A stretch of 64,000 nucleotides of DNA from an uncultured Lachnospiraceae bacterium. GTDB taxonomy: Bacteria > Bacillota > Clostridia > Lachnospirales > Lachnospiraceae. Under the pieces are notes generated by a model that was given only the letters and a program-made list of their open reading frames with translations, was not told where the DNA came from and ran no database searches. The DNA lies in NCBI GenBank assembly GCA_910577275.1, contig CAJTMW010000002.1, forward strand, positions 330,049 to 394,048, read 5' to 3'. The stretch's first letter is position 1. The number at the start of each line of letters is the position of its first letter. Below, in pieces: positions 33,204 to 40,847 of the stretch. A program made the position numbers and the translations under genes.

Positions 33204-33773
33204 ATGGACAGGGAAAGGGAAAAGGCGGTTCTTGAGGCGATTCTTTTTACAATGGGGGAATCGGTGGAGACAGACAGGCTTGCGTCCGTGATAGAAAGAG
33301 ACGGGCAGTACACGAAAGAGCTGCTTACGGAATTGAAAGAAGGTTATGACGGGCGGGAGTGCGGCGTCACCCTCATAGAGCTTGAGGATTCCTGGCAGAT
33401 GTGTACGAAAGCGGAGATGTACGAGTATCTGATTAAAATTGCAAAGACGCCCCGGAAGTATGTGCTCACGGACACCCTTCTGGAAACCTTATCCATCGTT
33501 GCCTATAAACAGCCTGTCACCCGGGCGGAAATTGAAAAAATCCGGGGGGTAAGCTGCGACCACGCGGTGAACAGGCTGATTGAATTCGGGCTTATTATGG
33601 AGGTGGGGCGTATGGACGCACCCGGCCGTCCGCTGCTTTTCGGCACAACGGAGGAGTTTTTGCGTTCCTTCGGAGTAAAATCCTTAGAGGAGCTTCCGAA
33701 GCTTTCATCGGTGCAGTTGGAGGAATTTAAAATCCAGGCCGAGCAGGAGGCCAGCGTACAGCTTGACATTTAA
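33204..33773 (+). CDS. scpB: Segregation and condensation protein B
   Basis: The 189-residue protein consists of two winged-helix domains: EKAVLEAILFTMGESVETDRL at the start, then LSIVAYKQPVTRAEIEKIRG and ALVMEVGR-like strands (LIMEVGRMDAPGRPLLFGTT). ScpB dimers bind ScpA and the SMC heads. The length is normal. AAAAGGGGAG precedes the ATG. The gap to the convergent carboxypeptidase contains a GC hairpin, CGGCGGC/GCCGCCG (33784-33812), without a T-run. Confidence 0.97.
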   Translation: MDREREKAVLEAILFTMGESVETDRLASVIERDGQYTKELLTELKEGYDGRECGVTLIELEDSWQMCTKAEMYEYLIKIAKTPRKYVLTDTLLETLSIVAYKQPVTRAEIEKIRGVSCDHAVNRLIEFGLIMEVGRMDAPGRPLLFGTTEEFLRSFGVKSLEELPKLSSVQLEEFKIQAEQEASVQLDI

Positions 33774-33858
33774 CCTCGCGTTCCGGCGGCGTGAAAGGTC
33801 AGTGAGCCGCCGCCCGGTTCGCTCTGCCCGTTGAACCTGCGGATTTTGCACCAGATTC

Positions 33859-35202
33859 TTACAGGCTGTATCTTGAAAGAATCTGCTTAAGGCACCACTG
33901 ATAGTCGATTGCAGGAATATCGTCCGTGGTGACGATGGATTCTAACTTATAGACGTCGCCGTCTATCAGATATTTTATGGTGCCCACTTCGGTTCCGGCG
34001 GCTATGGGGGCGGTGAGTTCCTCCGCCTGCTGGAAATCCACCTGTATCTGTTCATCTTTTTTGAGAAGAATTCCTATTTCTTCCTCGTCCGCAGCGGAGG
34101 CATTCTCTGCGGCTTTGTCTATTTTTACTTCGGCCAGCGCAACGTCCCCAAGCCCTTTTGTCTGCCCGTTTATAACGCTGACAGGCTTTAAACGGCTTTC
34201 GTCAAAGGCTGCTTCCGAGAGGGTATGGTATTCAAAATTTTCAAGGCCGTAATTCATAAGCTGTTTCGTGTCGCTCCACTTATAGGTTTTGTTGTTCGGC
34301 CAGCCGCAGGCTAAAAGGGCGACCACAAAGGTTCTGTTGTCCCGGCGCAGCGACCCGACATAGCAATATCCGGCAGTACCCGTAAAGCCTGTTTTCCCGG
34401 AAAGCGCCCCGTCCATCATGGAGAGAAAGGCGTTATGGTTGTTGCAGGAAAAGGTGCGGCCGCTGCCTGTATAGCTTCCGTCCTTTTCCTTATAGCTTTC
34501 AAAGGAGTAGGAGGGCGTGCGGGTGATTTCCAGAAAATCTTCCTTTTTCGGGGAATCCATTATGCAGTAGGACATGATTCTGGCAAGGTCCGCAGCGGTG
34601 GTGGAATGGGTCTTTACGGTTCCGTCGCTTCCCGTGGCGGTGGCGTCGAGACCGTTGGGCGTGATAAAATAAGTATCAAAGCATCCGATGTCCCTGGCTT
34701 TCTGGTTCATCATCCTGGCAAAGGCTTCCACGCTTCCCGCAACGTGTTCTGCAATGACAACGGCTGAATCATTGTGGGATTCCAGCATGAGGGAGTAAAG
34801 CAAATCTTCCACTTTATAATATTCGTTCGTGGTGACGTTGAGTTTGACCTTCGGCATACTCGCCGCATAGGAGCTGGCCTGCGCATAATCCTCCATATGG
34901 CCGTATTCCAGCGCAAGGATGCAGGTCATGATTTTGGTGGTGCTTGCCATGGGGAGAATCTTTTCTCCCTCCTTTTCATAGAGGATGCGCCCGGAATCCG
35001 CATCCATCAAAACCGCAGACTGGGCGTACAGCTTTAAGGAATCGTCGGCGGAAGCATTTGTCTGTAATGCAGTTTCCGTCAAGGCAGCAGCTTCGGGGGA
35101 AGGAAAGGCCCGGGAGCCAAGTGCATGGGAAGGCGCAAAAGGAAGAGCAGACAAAAGGAGGGCGGTGAGAAGGAAGGCGGATAGTTTTTGCATATATTTC
35201 AT
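33859..35202 (-). CDS. D-alanyl-D-alanine carboxypeptidase (PBP5/DacA-like)
   Basis: The 447-residue secreted serine peptidase has a signal peptide (about 1-28, AFLLTALLLSALPFAPSHA) and all active-site motifs: STTK in MASTTKIM, SHN in ESHNDSAV, and KTG in SGKTGFTG. The C-terminal beta domain carries an acidic insertion (ENASAADEEEIG). It trims pentapeptides in peptidoglycan. It is convergent to scpB and divergent from asnS. The ribosome site (CTGAACGGAATTCT before the ATG) is weak. A second in-frame ATG three codons on is possible. Confidence 0.93.
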   Translation of the reverse strand: MKYMQKLSAFLLTALLLSALPFAPSHALGSRAFPSPEAAALTETALQTNASADDSLKLYAQSAVLMDADSGRILYEKEGEKILPMASTTKIMTCILALEYGHMEDYAQASSYAASMPKVKLNVTTNEYYKVEDLLYSLMLESHNDSAVVIAEHVAGSVEAFARMMNQKARDIGCFDTYFITPNGLDATATGSDGTVKTHSTTAADLARIMSYCIMDSPKKEDFLEITRTPSYSFESYKEKDGSYTGSGRTFSCNNHNAFLSMMDGALSGKTGFTGTAGYCYVGSLRRDNRTFVVALLACGWPNNKTYKWSDTKQLMNYGLENFEYHTLSEAAFDESRLKPVSVINGQTKGLGDVALAEVKIDKAAENASAADEEEIGILLKKDEQIQVDFQQAEELTAPIAAGTEVGTIKYLIDGDVYKLESIVTTDDIPAIDYQWCLKQILSRYSL

Positions 35203-35305
35203 AGAATTCCGTTCAGGTAGTCAGCTTCTTTAAATTTATATGTAAGGAAAACGGAAAAATATGCTATACTGATAAACAGGAAGCGGATACTTTTGGCGCC
35301 GCGGA

Positions 35306-35335
35306 TTGCGGAAGCTTCAAATGTTATGGTAGAAT
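35306..35335 (+). promoter_or_regulatory. Promoter for asnS, with upstream extended -10 candidate
   Basis: TTGCGG (35306-35311) and TAGAAT (35330-35335) are spaced 18 bases apart, with an extended -10 TGG before TAGAAT. A second extended -10, TGCTATACT, lies at 35262-35270. No T-box is present in this leader. Confidence 0.6.
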
Positions 35336-35371
35336 ATAAAAAATATGTAGAAGAAGAAAGGCAGGATAGTT

Positions 35372-36763
35372 ATGGAACTGACGAATATCAAGGATATATT
35401 CCGGGAAAAGGAAAAGTATGCGGACGTCGAAGTGACGGTAGGCGGCTGGGTGAGAAGCAACAGGGATTCTAAAACCTTCGGATTTCTGGTGGTGAACGAC
35501 GGAAGCTTTTTTGAACCGCTGCAGGTGGTATACTCCGACGCACTTTCGGATTTTGACGAGATTGCCAGAATCGGCGTGGGCGCGGCGGTAACGGTGAGAG
35601 GAAAAATTGTGGTGACGCCGGGGGCGAAGCAGCCGCTGGAAATGCAGGCCATAGAGGTAGTGCTTGAGGGCGCTTCCCCTTCCGATTATCCTTTGCAGAA
35701 GAAACGTCACAGCTTTGAATATCTGCGGACCATCTCCCATCTGCGGGCGAGAACCAATACCTTCCAGGCGGTTTTCCGGGTTCGTTCCATGGCAGCCTAT
35801 GCAATTCACCGCTTTTTCCAGGAGAGGGGATTTGTTTATGTGCACACGCCGCTGATTACCGGAAGCGACTGCGAGGGTGCGGGGGAAATGTTTAAGGTGA
35901 CCACGCTGGATTTGGATAACGTGCCAAAGACGGCGGATGGAGCGGTGGACTACAGTCAGGATTTCTTCGGGAAGCCCACCAATCTGACGGTGAGCGGCCA
36001 GCTGGACGTGGAGACCTATGCCTTTGCCTTTAAGAATGTATATACCTTCGGCCCTACCTTCCGGGCGGAAAATTCCAACACCTCCCGTCACGCGGCGGAG
36101 TTCTGGATGATTGAGCCGGAAATGTGCTTTGCGGATTTGAAGGACGACATGATGCTTGCGGAGGCCATGCTCAAATACGTGATTCGCTATGTGCTGGAAA
36201 ATGCGCCGGAGGAGATGGCGTTTTTCAACCAGTTCGTGGACAAGGGGCTGATTGAGCGTCTGAAACATGTGCTGGAGTCCGAGTTCGGCCATGTGACCTA
36301 TACGGAAACCATTGAAATTCTGGAGAAGCACAACGATGAATTTGAGTACAAGGTACACTGGGGAAGCGATTTGCAGACCGAGCACGAAAGATATCTGACG
36401 GAAAAGGAATTCAAACGCCCCGTGTTTGTGACGGATTACCCGAAGGAAATCAAGGCTTTTTATATGAAGCTGAACGATGACGGAAAGACCGTGGCGGCCA
36501 TGGACTGTCTGGTTCCGGGCATCGGCGAGATTATCGGAGGGAGCCAGAGGGAGGACGACCTTGCGCTCCTTGTGCAGCGGATGGAAGAGATGAACCTGAA
36601 CAGGGCGGATTATGAGTTTTATCTCGATTTGCGCCGCTACGGTTCCGTGCGCCACGCCGGTTTTGGACTGGGATTTGAAAGGTGCGTGATGTACCTGACA
36701 GGCATGGGAAATATCAGGGATGTGGTTCCTTTCCCCAGAACGGTGAAGAACTGCGAGCTGTGA
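35372..36763 (+). CDS. asnS: Asparaginyl-tRNA synthetase
   Basis: The 463-residue class IIb synthetase joins an N-terminal OB-fold anticodon domain (EVTVGGWVRSNRDSKTFGFL) to a catalytic domain with motif 2 (FRAENSNTSRHAAEFWMIEPE) and motif 3 (GFGLGFERCVMYLTG). The motif 2 sequence and the absence of an insertion identify AsnS rather than AspS. It charges tRNA-Asn directly. The length is normal, and AGGATAGTT precedes the ATG. It is monocistronic by spacing and followed by the decarboxylase operon promoter. Confidence 0.98.
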   Translation: MELTNIKDIFREKEKYADVEVTVGGWVRSNRDSKTFGFLVVNDGSFFEPLQVVYSDALSDFDEIARIGVGAAVTVRGKIVVTPGAKQPLEMQAIEVVLEGASPSDYPLQKKRHSFEYLRTISHLRARTNTFQAVFRVRSMAAYAIHRFFQERGFVYVHTPLITGSDCEGAGEMFKVTTLDLDNVPKTADGAVDYSQDFFGKPTNLTVSGQLDVETYAFAFKNVYTFGPTFRAENSNTSRHAAEFWMIEPEMCFADLKDDMMLAEAMLKYVIRYVLENAPEEMAFFNQFVDKGLIERLKHVLESEFGHVTYTETIEILEKHNDEFEYKVHWGSDLQTEHERYLTEKEFKRPVFVTDYPKEIKAFYMKLNDDGKTVAAMDCLVPGIGEIIGGSQREDDLALLVQRMEEMNLNRADYEFYLDLRRYGSVRHAGFGLGFERCVMYLTGMGNIRDVVPFPRTVKNCEL

Positions 36764-36800
36764 AAAAAGTGTAAATTTTGAAAACTTTGCTCTATCCTAT

Positions 36801-36829
36801 TTGAAATATTTATGATATACTGCTATACG
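36801..36829 (+). promoter_or_regulatory. Promoter of the Na+-pump decarboxylase operon
   Basis: TTGAAA (36801-36806) and TATACG (36824-36829) have a 17-base spacer. A 124-base leader lies between it and the first ATG at 36954. Confidence 0.6.
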
Positions 36830-36843
36830 ACGAAATTATGTGG

Positions 36844-36931
36844 ACGGGTGCGTCCCCGGGCACATTGTGTCCAATGGATACCTGTATCCTGCGGTGCCTG
36901 TGTACCCGTGAATAATGTTATTATTTTTTTA
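36844..36931 (+). ncRNA. Structured 5' leader of the decarboxylase operon
   Basis: Three nested helices are visible: ACGGGT/ACCCGT (36844-36849, 36904-36909), GGCAC/GTGCC (36859-36863, 36894-36898) and GGATA/TATCC with a CCTG loop (36876-36880, 36885-36889). They are followed by AATAAT-GTT-ATTATT and a T-run to 36931, which could act as a weak terminator. The arrangement suggests an attenuator or riboswitch-like element controlling the five genes downstream. I recognise no known class. Confidence 0.4.
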
Positions 36932-36953
36932 ATATAAAATGGAGGGCTGAAAC

Positions 36954-38384
36954 ATGAGTACTAATTCACAGGCGAGTCAAAGAATAGCATCTTTACTCGA
37001 TGAAAACAGTTTCGTTGAAATTGGTGCCGGAGTAACTGCCAGAAGCACTGATTTTAATCTGAAACAGACAGAAACTCCTTCTGACGGTGTGATTACCGGC
37101 TATGGAGTCATAGGCGGCAGCCTTGTGTATGTATACAGCCAGGACGTTTCTGTTTTAAACGGCAGCGTTGGCGAAATGCATGCGAAAAAAATTGCAAACC
37201 TCTATGACCTTGCTTTGAAAACGGGAGCGCCTGTAATCGGGCTGATTGAATCCGCAGGCTTACGTCTCCAGGAGGCGACGGACGCGCTTAACGGCTTTGG
37301 AGAGATTTATAAAAAGCAGGTGTTAAGTTCCGGCGTGATTCCGCAGATTACGGCTATTTTCGGTACATGCGGCGGCGGTCTTGCGCTTATTCCCACATTG
37401 ACGGATTTTACTTTCATGGAAGAAAAGAAAGCAAAGCTGTTCGTGAATGCGCCCAATGCGCTTGACGGAAATGAAATCAGCAGATGCGATACGTCCGCGG
37501 CGGCATTCCAGAGCGAAGAGGCCGGCATTGTGGACGTGGTTGCCGACGAGGCAGGGGTTCTTGCAAAAATCAGAGAGCTTGTATGCATGCTTCCCGCCAA
37601 CAATCAGGACGATATGCTTTATGAGGACTGCACAGACGATTTGAACCGCGAATGCGCGGAAATCGCAGGCTGCGTGGGAGATACCTCCATTGCGCTGTCC
37701 CAGCTTGCCGACAACGGCGAAGTGTTTGAAGTAAAGGCCGGATACGCAAAGGAAATGGTTACGGCATTCATCAGATTAAACGGCGAAACCGTAGGCGCTG
37801 TTGCAAACCGCAGCGAGGTTTACGGCGACGAGGGAACGGTGACGGATAAGTTTGATGCTGTTTTAACGCCCGCAGGGTGCGACAAGGCGGCGGATTTCAT
37901 TGAGTTCTGCGACGCCTTTAATATCCCGGTTCTTTCCCTTACCAATGTAAAGGGATTCAAGGCTGACAAATGTTCCGAAAAGAGAATTGCCAAAGCGGCT
38001 GCAAAGCTTACATACGCCTTTGCAAATGCGACTGTTCCCAAGGTGAACGTCATCATCGGACAGGCATTCGGAAGCGCTTATGTGGCGATGAACTCCAAGG
38101 CAATCGGAGCGGATATCACCATGGCATGGCCCGACGCTCAGATTGGAACCATGGATGCGAAGCTGGCAGCCAAGATTATCTGCGACGGACAGGGCGCGGA
38201 AGCAATTGAAGCCTGCGCAAAAGAATATGCTTCGCTGCAGACCAGCGCTCAGGGCGCGGCCAGAAGAGGGTATGTAGACCAGATAATTGAACCGGCGGCC
38301 ACAAGAAAGTATGTGATTGGCGCTTTCGAGATGCTGCTTTCCAAGAAAGAAGACCGTCCTGCAAAAAAACACGGTACAGTTTAG
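36954..38384 (+). CDS. Acyl-CoA carboxyltransferase subunit (MmdA/12S-transcarboxylase-like)
   Basis: The 476-residue protein has two crotonase-fold halves of a biotin-dependent carboxyltransferase: TPSDGVITGYGVIGGSLVYVYSQDVSVLNGSVG at about 40-72 and IGQAFGSAYVAMNSKAIGADITMAWPDAQIGTMDA at about 365-400. Relatives move CO2 between biotin and an acyl-CoA: methylmalonyl-CoA or glutaconyl-CoA decarboxylase alpha subunits, or the 12S subunit of transcarboxylase. It is rather short for MmdA (usually a little over 500). GGAGGGCTGAAAC precedes the ATG. It heads an operon with OadG, biotin carrier, OadB and an OadA-type enzyme, so its acyl-CoA substrate probably feeds a Na+ pump or a transcarboxylase reaction. 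Substrate is inferred, not proved. Confidence 0.88.
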   Translation: MSTNSQASQRIASLLDENSFVEIGAGVTARSTDFNLKQTETPSDGVITGYGVIGGSLVYVYSQDVSVLNGSVGEMHAKKIANLYDLALKTGAPVIGLIESAGLRLQEATDALNGFGEIYKKQVLSSGVIPQITAIFGTCGGGLALIPTLTDFTFMEEKKAKLFVNAPNALDGNEISRCDTSAAAFQSEEAGIVDVVADEAGVLAKIRELVCMLPANNQDDMLYEDCTDDLNRECAEIAGCVGDTSIALSQLADNGEVFEVKAGYAKEMVTAFIRLNGETVGAVANRSEVYGDEGTVTDKFDAVLTPAGCDKAADFIEFCDAFNIPVLSLTNVKGFKADKCSEKRIAKAAAKLTYAFANATVPKVNVIIGQAFGSAYVAMNSKAIGADITMAWPDAQIGTMDAKLAAKIICDGQGAEAIEACAKEYASLQTSAQGAARRGYVDQIIEPAATRKYVIGAFEMLLSKKEDRPAKKHGTV

Positions 38385-38402
38385 AAAGGATGCTTACTTA
38401 AT

Positions 38403-39131
38403 ATGAAAAAATGGTTATTGATATTAGGTATGATTACCTGTATGCTCGGTTTGACAGCGTGCGGCCAGGCGGAGGAAGCCGATGAGCCTCTGCTTACGGC
38501 GGAGGAGGCGGAGACAGTGGGCCAGGGCATTGTGGAAAGCATTAACCAGTGTGTGGTTATGAATATGCAGGCACAGTACACTTCCCCGGTTGACGTCAGC
38601 GCCATTGCAAGCTGGGAATCCGCAACGGAGGATATGGGTGATTATGTAGAAGTTATCAGCACGGAGTCTGAATTTGACGGAGAAGACGGTGTGATTGACG
38701 TCAGGGTGAAAGGCTCTCTGCGTGAGGCGATAGTAGAAATTGTTTATGAAAAGGGTGATATTACCAGTATTGCAACCAATGTGGAATATACCTTTGGTGA
38801 AAAGATGGAAAAGGCGGCGCTCAATACGCTCCTTGGAATGGGAACCGTTTTCTGCGTTCTTATCCTGATTTCCCTTATCATCGGTCTGTTTGGATTTATT
38901 CCGAAACTCCAGGATAAGCTTTCAAAGAAGCCTGCGGCGGCCGAGGCTTCAAAGCCTGCTGCGGCAGTTGCAGCACCCGCGGCGGCAGAAGAAGAGCTGT
39001 CCGACGATTTGGAACTGGTTGCCGTTATTTCAGCGGCGATTGCGGCATATGAAGGGACTTCTTCCGCAGACGGTTTTGTAGTGAGAAGCATTAAGCGCTC
39101 GGGCAAAAAGTGGCAGAGCGCGCGTATTTAG
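38403..39131 (+). CDS. OadG-family decarboxylase gamma/delta subunit with lipoprotein signal
   Basis: The 242-residue protein starts with a lipoprotein signal (MKKWLLILGMITCMLGLTAC, Cys20), then has an extracytoplasmic domain of about 110 residues. One transmembrane helix (TVFCVLILISLIIGLFGFI) and the OadG-type cytoplasmic Pro/Ala-rich tail (KKPAAAEASKPAAAVAAPAAAEEELS) follow, ending in SIKRSGKKWQSARI. OadG/MmdD subunits hold the carboxyltransferase to the membrane pump. Classic subunits are about 80-130 residues and lack the outer lipoprotein domain, so this is an extended version. AAAGGA lies upstream of the ATG. It is second in the operon, 18 bases after the first gene. Confidence 0.85.
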   Translation: MKKWLLILGMITCMLGLTACGQAEEADEPLLTAEEAETVGQGIVESINQCVVMNMQAQYTSPVDVSAIASWESATEDMGDYVEVISTESEFDGEDGVIDVRVKGSLREAIVEIVYEKGDITSIATNVEYTFGEKMEKAALNTLLGMGTVFCVLILISLIIGLFGFIPKLQDKLSKKPAAAEASKPAAAVAAPAAAEEELSDDLELVAVISAAIAAYEGTSSADGFVVRSIKRSGKKWQSARI

Positions 39132-39201
39132 AGAATACATGCACTTGAATATGTAAGCTTTGAAGAAGAAAGAAAACATTGAATTCAGGAGGATTTTCGT
39201 A

Positions 39202-39573
39202 ATGAAAAATTATACAATTACTGTGAATGGAAACGTATATGACGTAGTAGTGGAAGAAGGGGCATCCACAGGAGCAGCAGCTCCCGCGGCGCCCAAGGCT
39301 GCTCCGAAGGCAGCGCCCAAAGCAGCTCCCGCAGCGCCCAAGGCTGCTGCAGGTGCAGGAAGCATTAAAGTGGAAGCAGGCGCAGCCGGCAAGGTATTTA
39401 AGATTGAAGCAAGCGTAGGTCAGTCTCTCAAGGCTGGTGACACGGTGGTAATCGTGGAAGCGATGAAGATGGAAATTCCCGTTGTTGCACCTCAGGATGG
39501 TACCGTGGCAAGTATCGACGTGGCTGTTGGCGATGCTGTAGAAGCCGGCGCTTTACTGGCAACGTTGAACTAG
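39202..39573 (+). CDS. Biotin carboxyl carrier protein of the decarboxylase complex
   Basis: The 123-residue protein has a short N-terminal segment, an Ala/Pro/Lys hinge (about 25-50, repeated KAAP units) and a C-terminal biotinyl domain whose target Lys89 sits in EAMKME. It should swing carboxybiotin between the carboxyltransferases and the membrane pump. I use ATG 39202 after AGGAGGATTTTCGTA; an upstream in-frame ATG lacks a ribosome site. It is the only biotin domain in the operon, so both carboxyltransferases must share it. A biotin ligase is not in this window. Confidence 0.95.
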   Translation: MKNYTITVNGNVYDVVVEEGASTGAAAPAAPKAAPKAAPKAAPAAPKAAAGAGSIKVEAGAAGKVFKIEASVGQSLKAGDTVVIVEAMKMEIPVVAPQDGTVASIDVAVGDAVEAGALLATLN

Positions 39574-39663
39574 TTATGGAATCTGTCTGTCCCCTGATTG
39601 AACAGGTGTATGCGTTCCGCTTCGGACAGACGTTTTCCGGGAAAACAACAGGAGGTAAAAGAA

Positions 39664-40815
39664 ATGGATTATATCGTGAATACACTGTCCAACCTGATTC
39701 ATCAGACAGCGTTCTTTAATCTGACCTGGGGCAATTATCTGATGATTCTTGTGGCTTGTGTTTTTCTTTATCTTGCGATTGCCAAGGGCTTTGAACCATT
39801 GCTTTTGACGCCTATCGCATTTGGTATGCTGCTGGTTAATATTTATCCCGACATTATGATAAGCATTGAGGATTCGGCGAATGGCAGCGGCGGCTTACTG
39901 TATTATTTTTATCTCTTAGACGAATGGGCAATCCTTCCCTCCCTCATTTTCATGGGCGTGGGCGCTATGACCGACTTCGGTCCCCTGATTGCCAATCCTA
40001 AGAGTTTCCTGCTTGGCGCTGCGGCGCAGTTTGGTATTTTCGCAGCATATTTCGGAGCAATTGCCATGGGCTTTAACGACAAAGCGGCGGCGGCAATCTC
40101 CATCATCGGCGGCGCGGACGGCCCGACCTCCATTTTCCTTGCCGGAAAGCTGGGGCAGACCGCCTTGCTGGGACCTATTGCGGTGGCGGCATATTCCTAT
40201 ATGTCACTGGTTCCCATTATCCAGCCGCCTATCATGAAATTACTTACAACGGAAAAAGAAAGAAAAATCAAGATGGGACAGCTTCGTCCTGTATCCAAGC
40301 TTGAAAAGATTCTTTTCCCTATTGTGGTTACCATCGTTGTCTGCATGATTCTTCCTACCACAGCGCCCCTTGTTGGTATGCTGATGTTAGGTAACCTGTT
40401 CAGAGAGTCCGGCGTGGTAAGACAGCTTACCGATACGGCGTCTAACGCGCTTATGTATATCGTAGTTATCCTGCTTGGCACTTCCGTAGGAGCCACCACA
40501 AGCGCAGAGGCGTTCTTAAATGTGGATACCTTAAAGATTGTTGCGCTGGGACTGATTGCCTTTGCATTCGGAACGGCGGCAGGCGTGCTTTTCGGCAAGC
40601 TTATGTGCATTGCCACAAAAGGCAAGGTCAATCCCCTTATCGGCTCTGCAGGCGTGTCGGCAGTTCCTATGGCTGCCAGAGTTTCCCAGAAGGTGGGCGC
40701 GGAGGCAGACCCTACCAACTTCCTGCTGATGCATGCAATGGGACCGAACGTTGCAGGCGTTATCGGTACGGCGGTAGCGGCCGGTACATTCATGGCGGTA
40801 TTTGGAGTATTTTAA
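39664..40815 (+). CDS. Na+-translocating decarboxylase beta subunit
   Basis: The 383-residue polytopic membrane protein is the OadB/MmdB/GcdB Na+ pump, which couples decarboxylation of carboxybiotin to Na+ export. The conserved IIGGADGPTSIFLAGKL block near 145-162 includes the Asp used for Na+ binding in this family. About nine to eleven helices are predicted from hydrophobicity, and the end contains HAMGPNVAGVIGTAVAAG. I use ATG 39664 after AGGAGGTAAAAGAA. It follows the biotin carrier by 90 bases and precedes the OadA-like gene by 32 bases. Confidence 0.96.
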   Translation: MDYIVNTLSNLIHQTAFFNLTWGNYLMILVACVFLYLAIAKGFEPLLLTPIAFGMLLVNIYPDIMISIEDSANGSGGLLYYFYLLDEWAILPSLIFMGVGAMTDFGPLIANPKSFLLGAAAQFGIFAAYFGAIAMGFNDKAAAAISIIGGADGPTSIFLAGKLGQTALLGPIAVAAYSYMSLVPIIQPPIMKLLTTEKERKIKMGQLRPVSKLEKILFPIVVTIVVCMILPTTAPLVGMLMLGNLFRESGVVRQLTDTASNALMYIVVILLGTSVGATTSAEAFLNVDTLKIVALGLIAFAFGTAAGVLFGKLMCIATKGKVNPLIGSAGVSAVPMAARVSQKVGAEADPTNFLLMHAMGPNVAGVIGTAVAAGTFMAVFGVF

Positions 40816-40847
40816 TTGATTATAACTGAAATTAGGAGGATGTAAAA

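Noticed and set aside
35324..36655. Long open frame on the strand opposite asnS
   Set aside because: It lies fully inside a well-conserved synthetase gene, has no ribosome site or recognisable domain, and follows from codon bias on the other strand.
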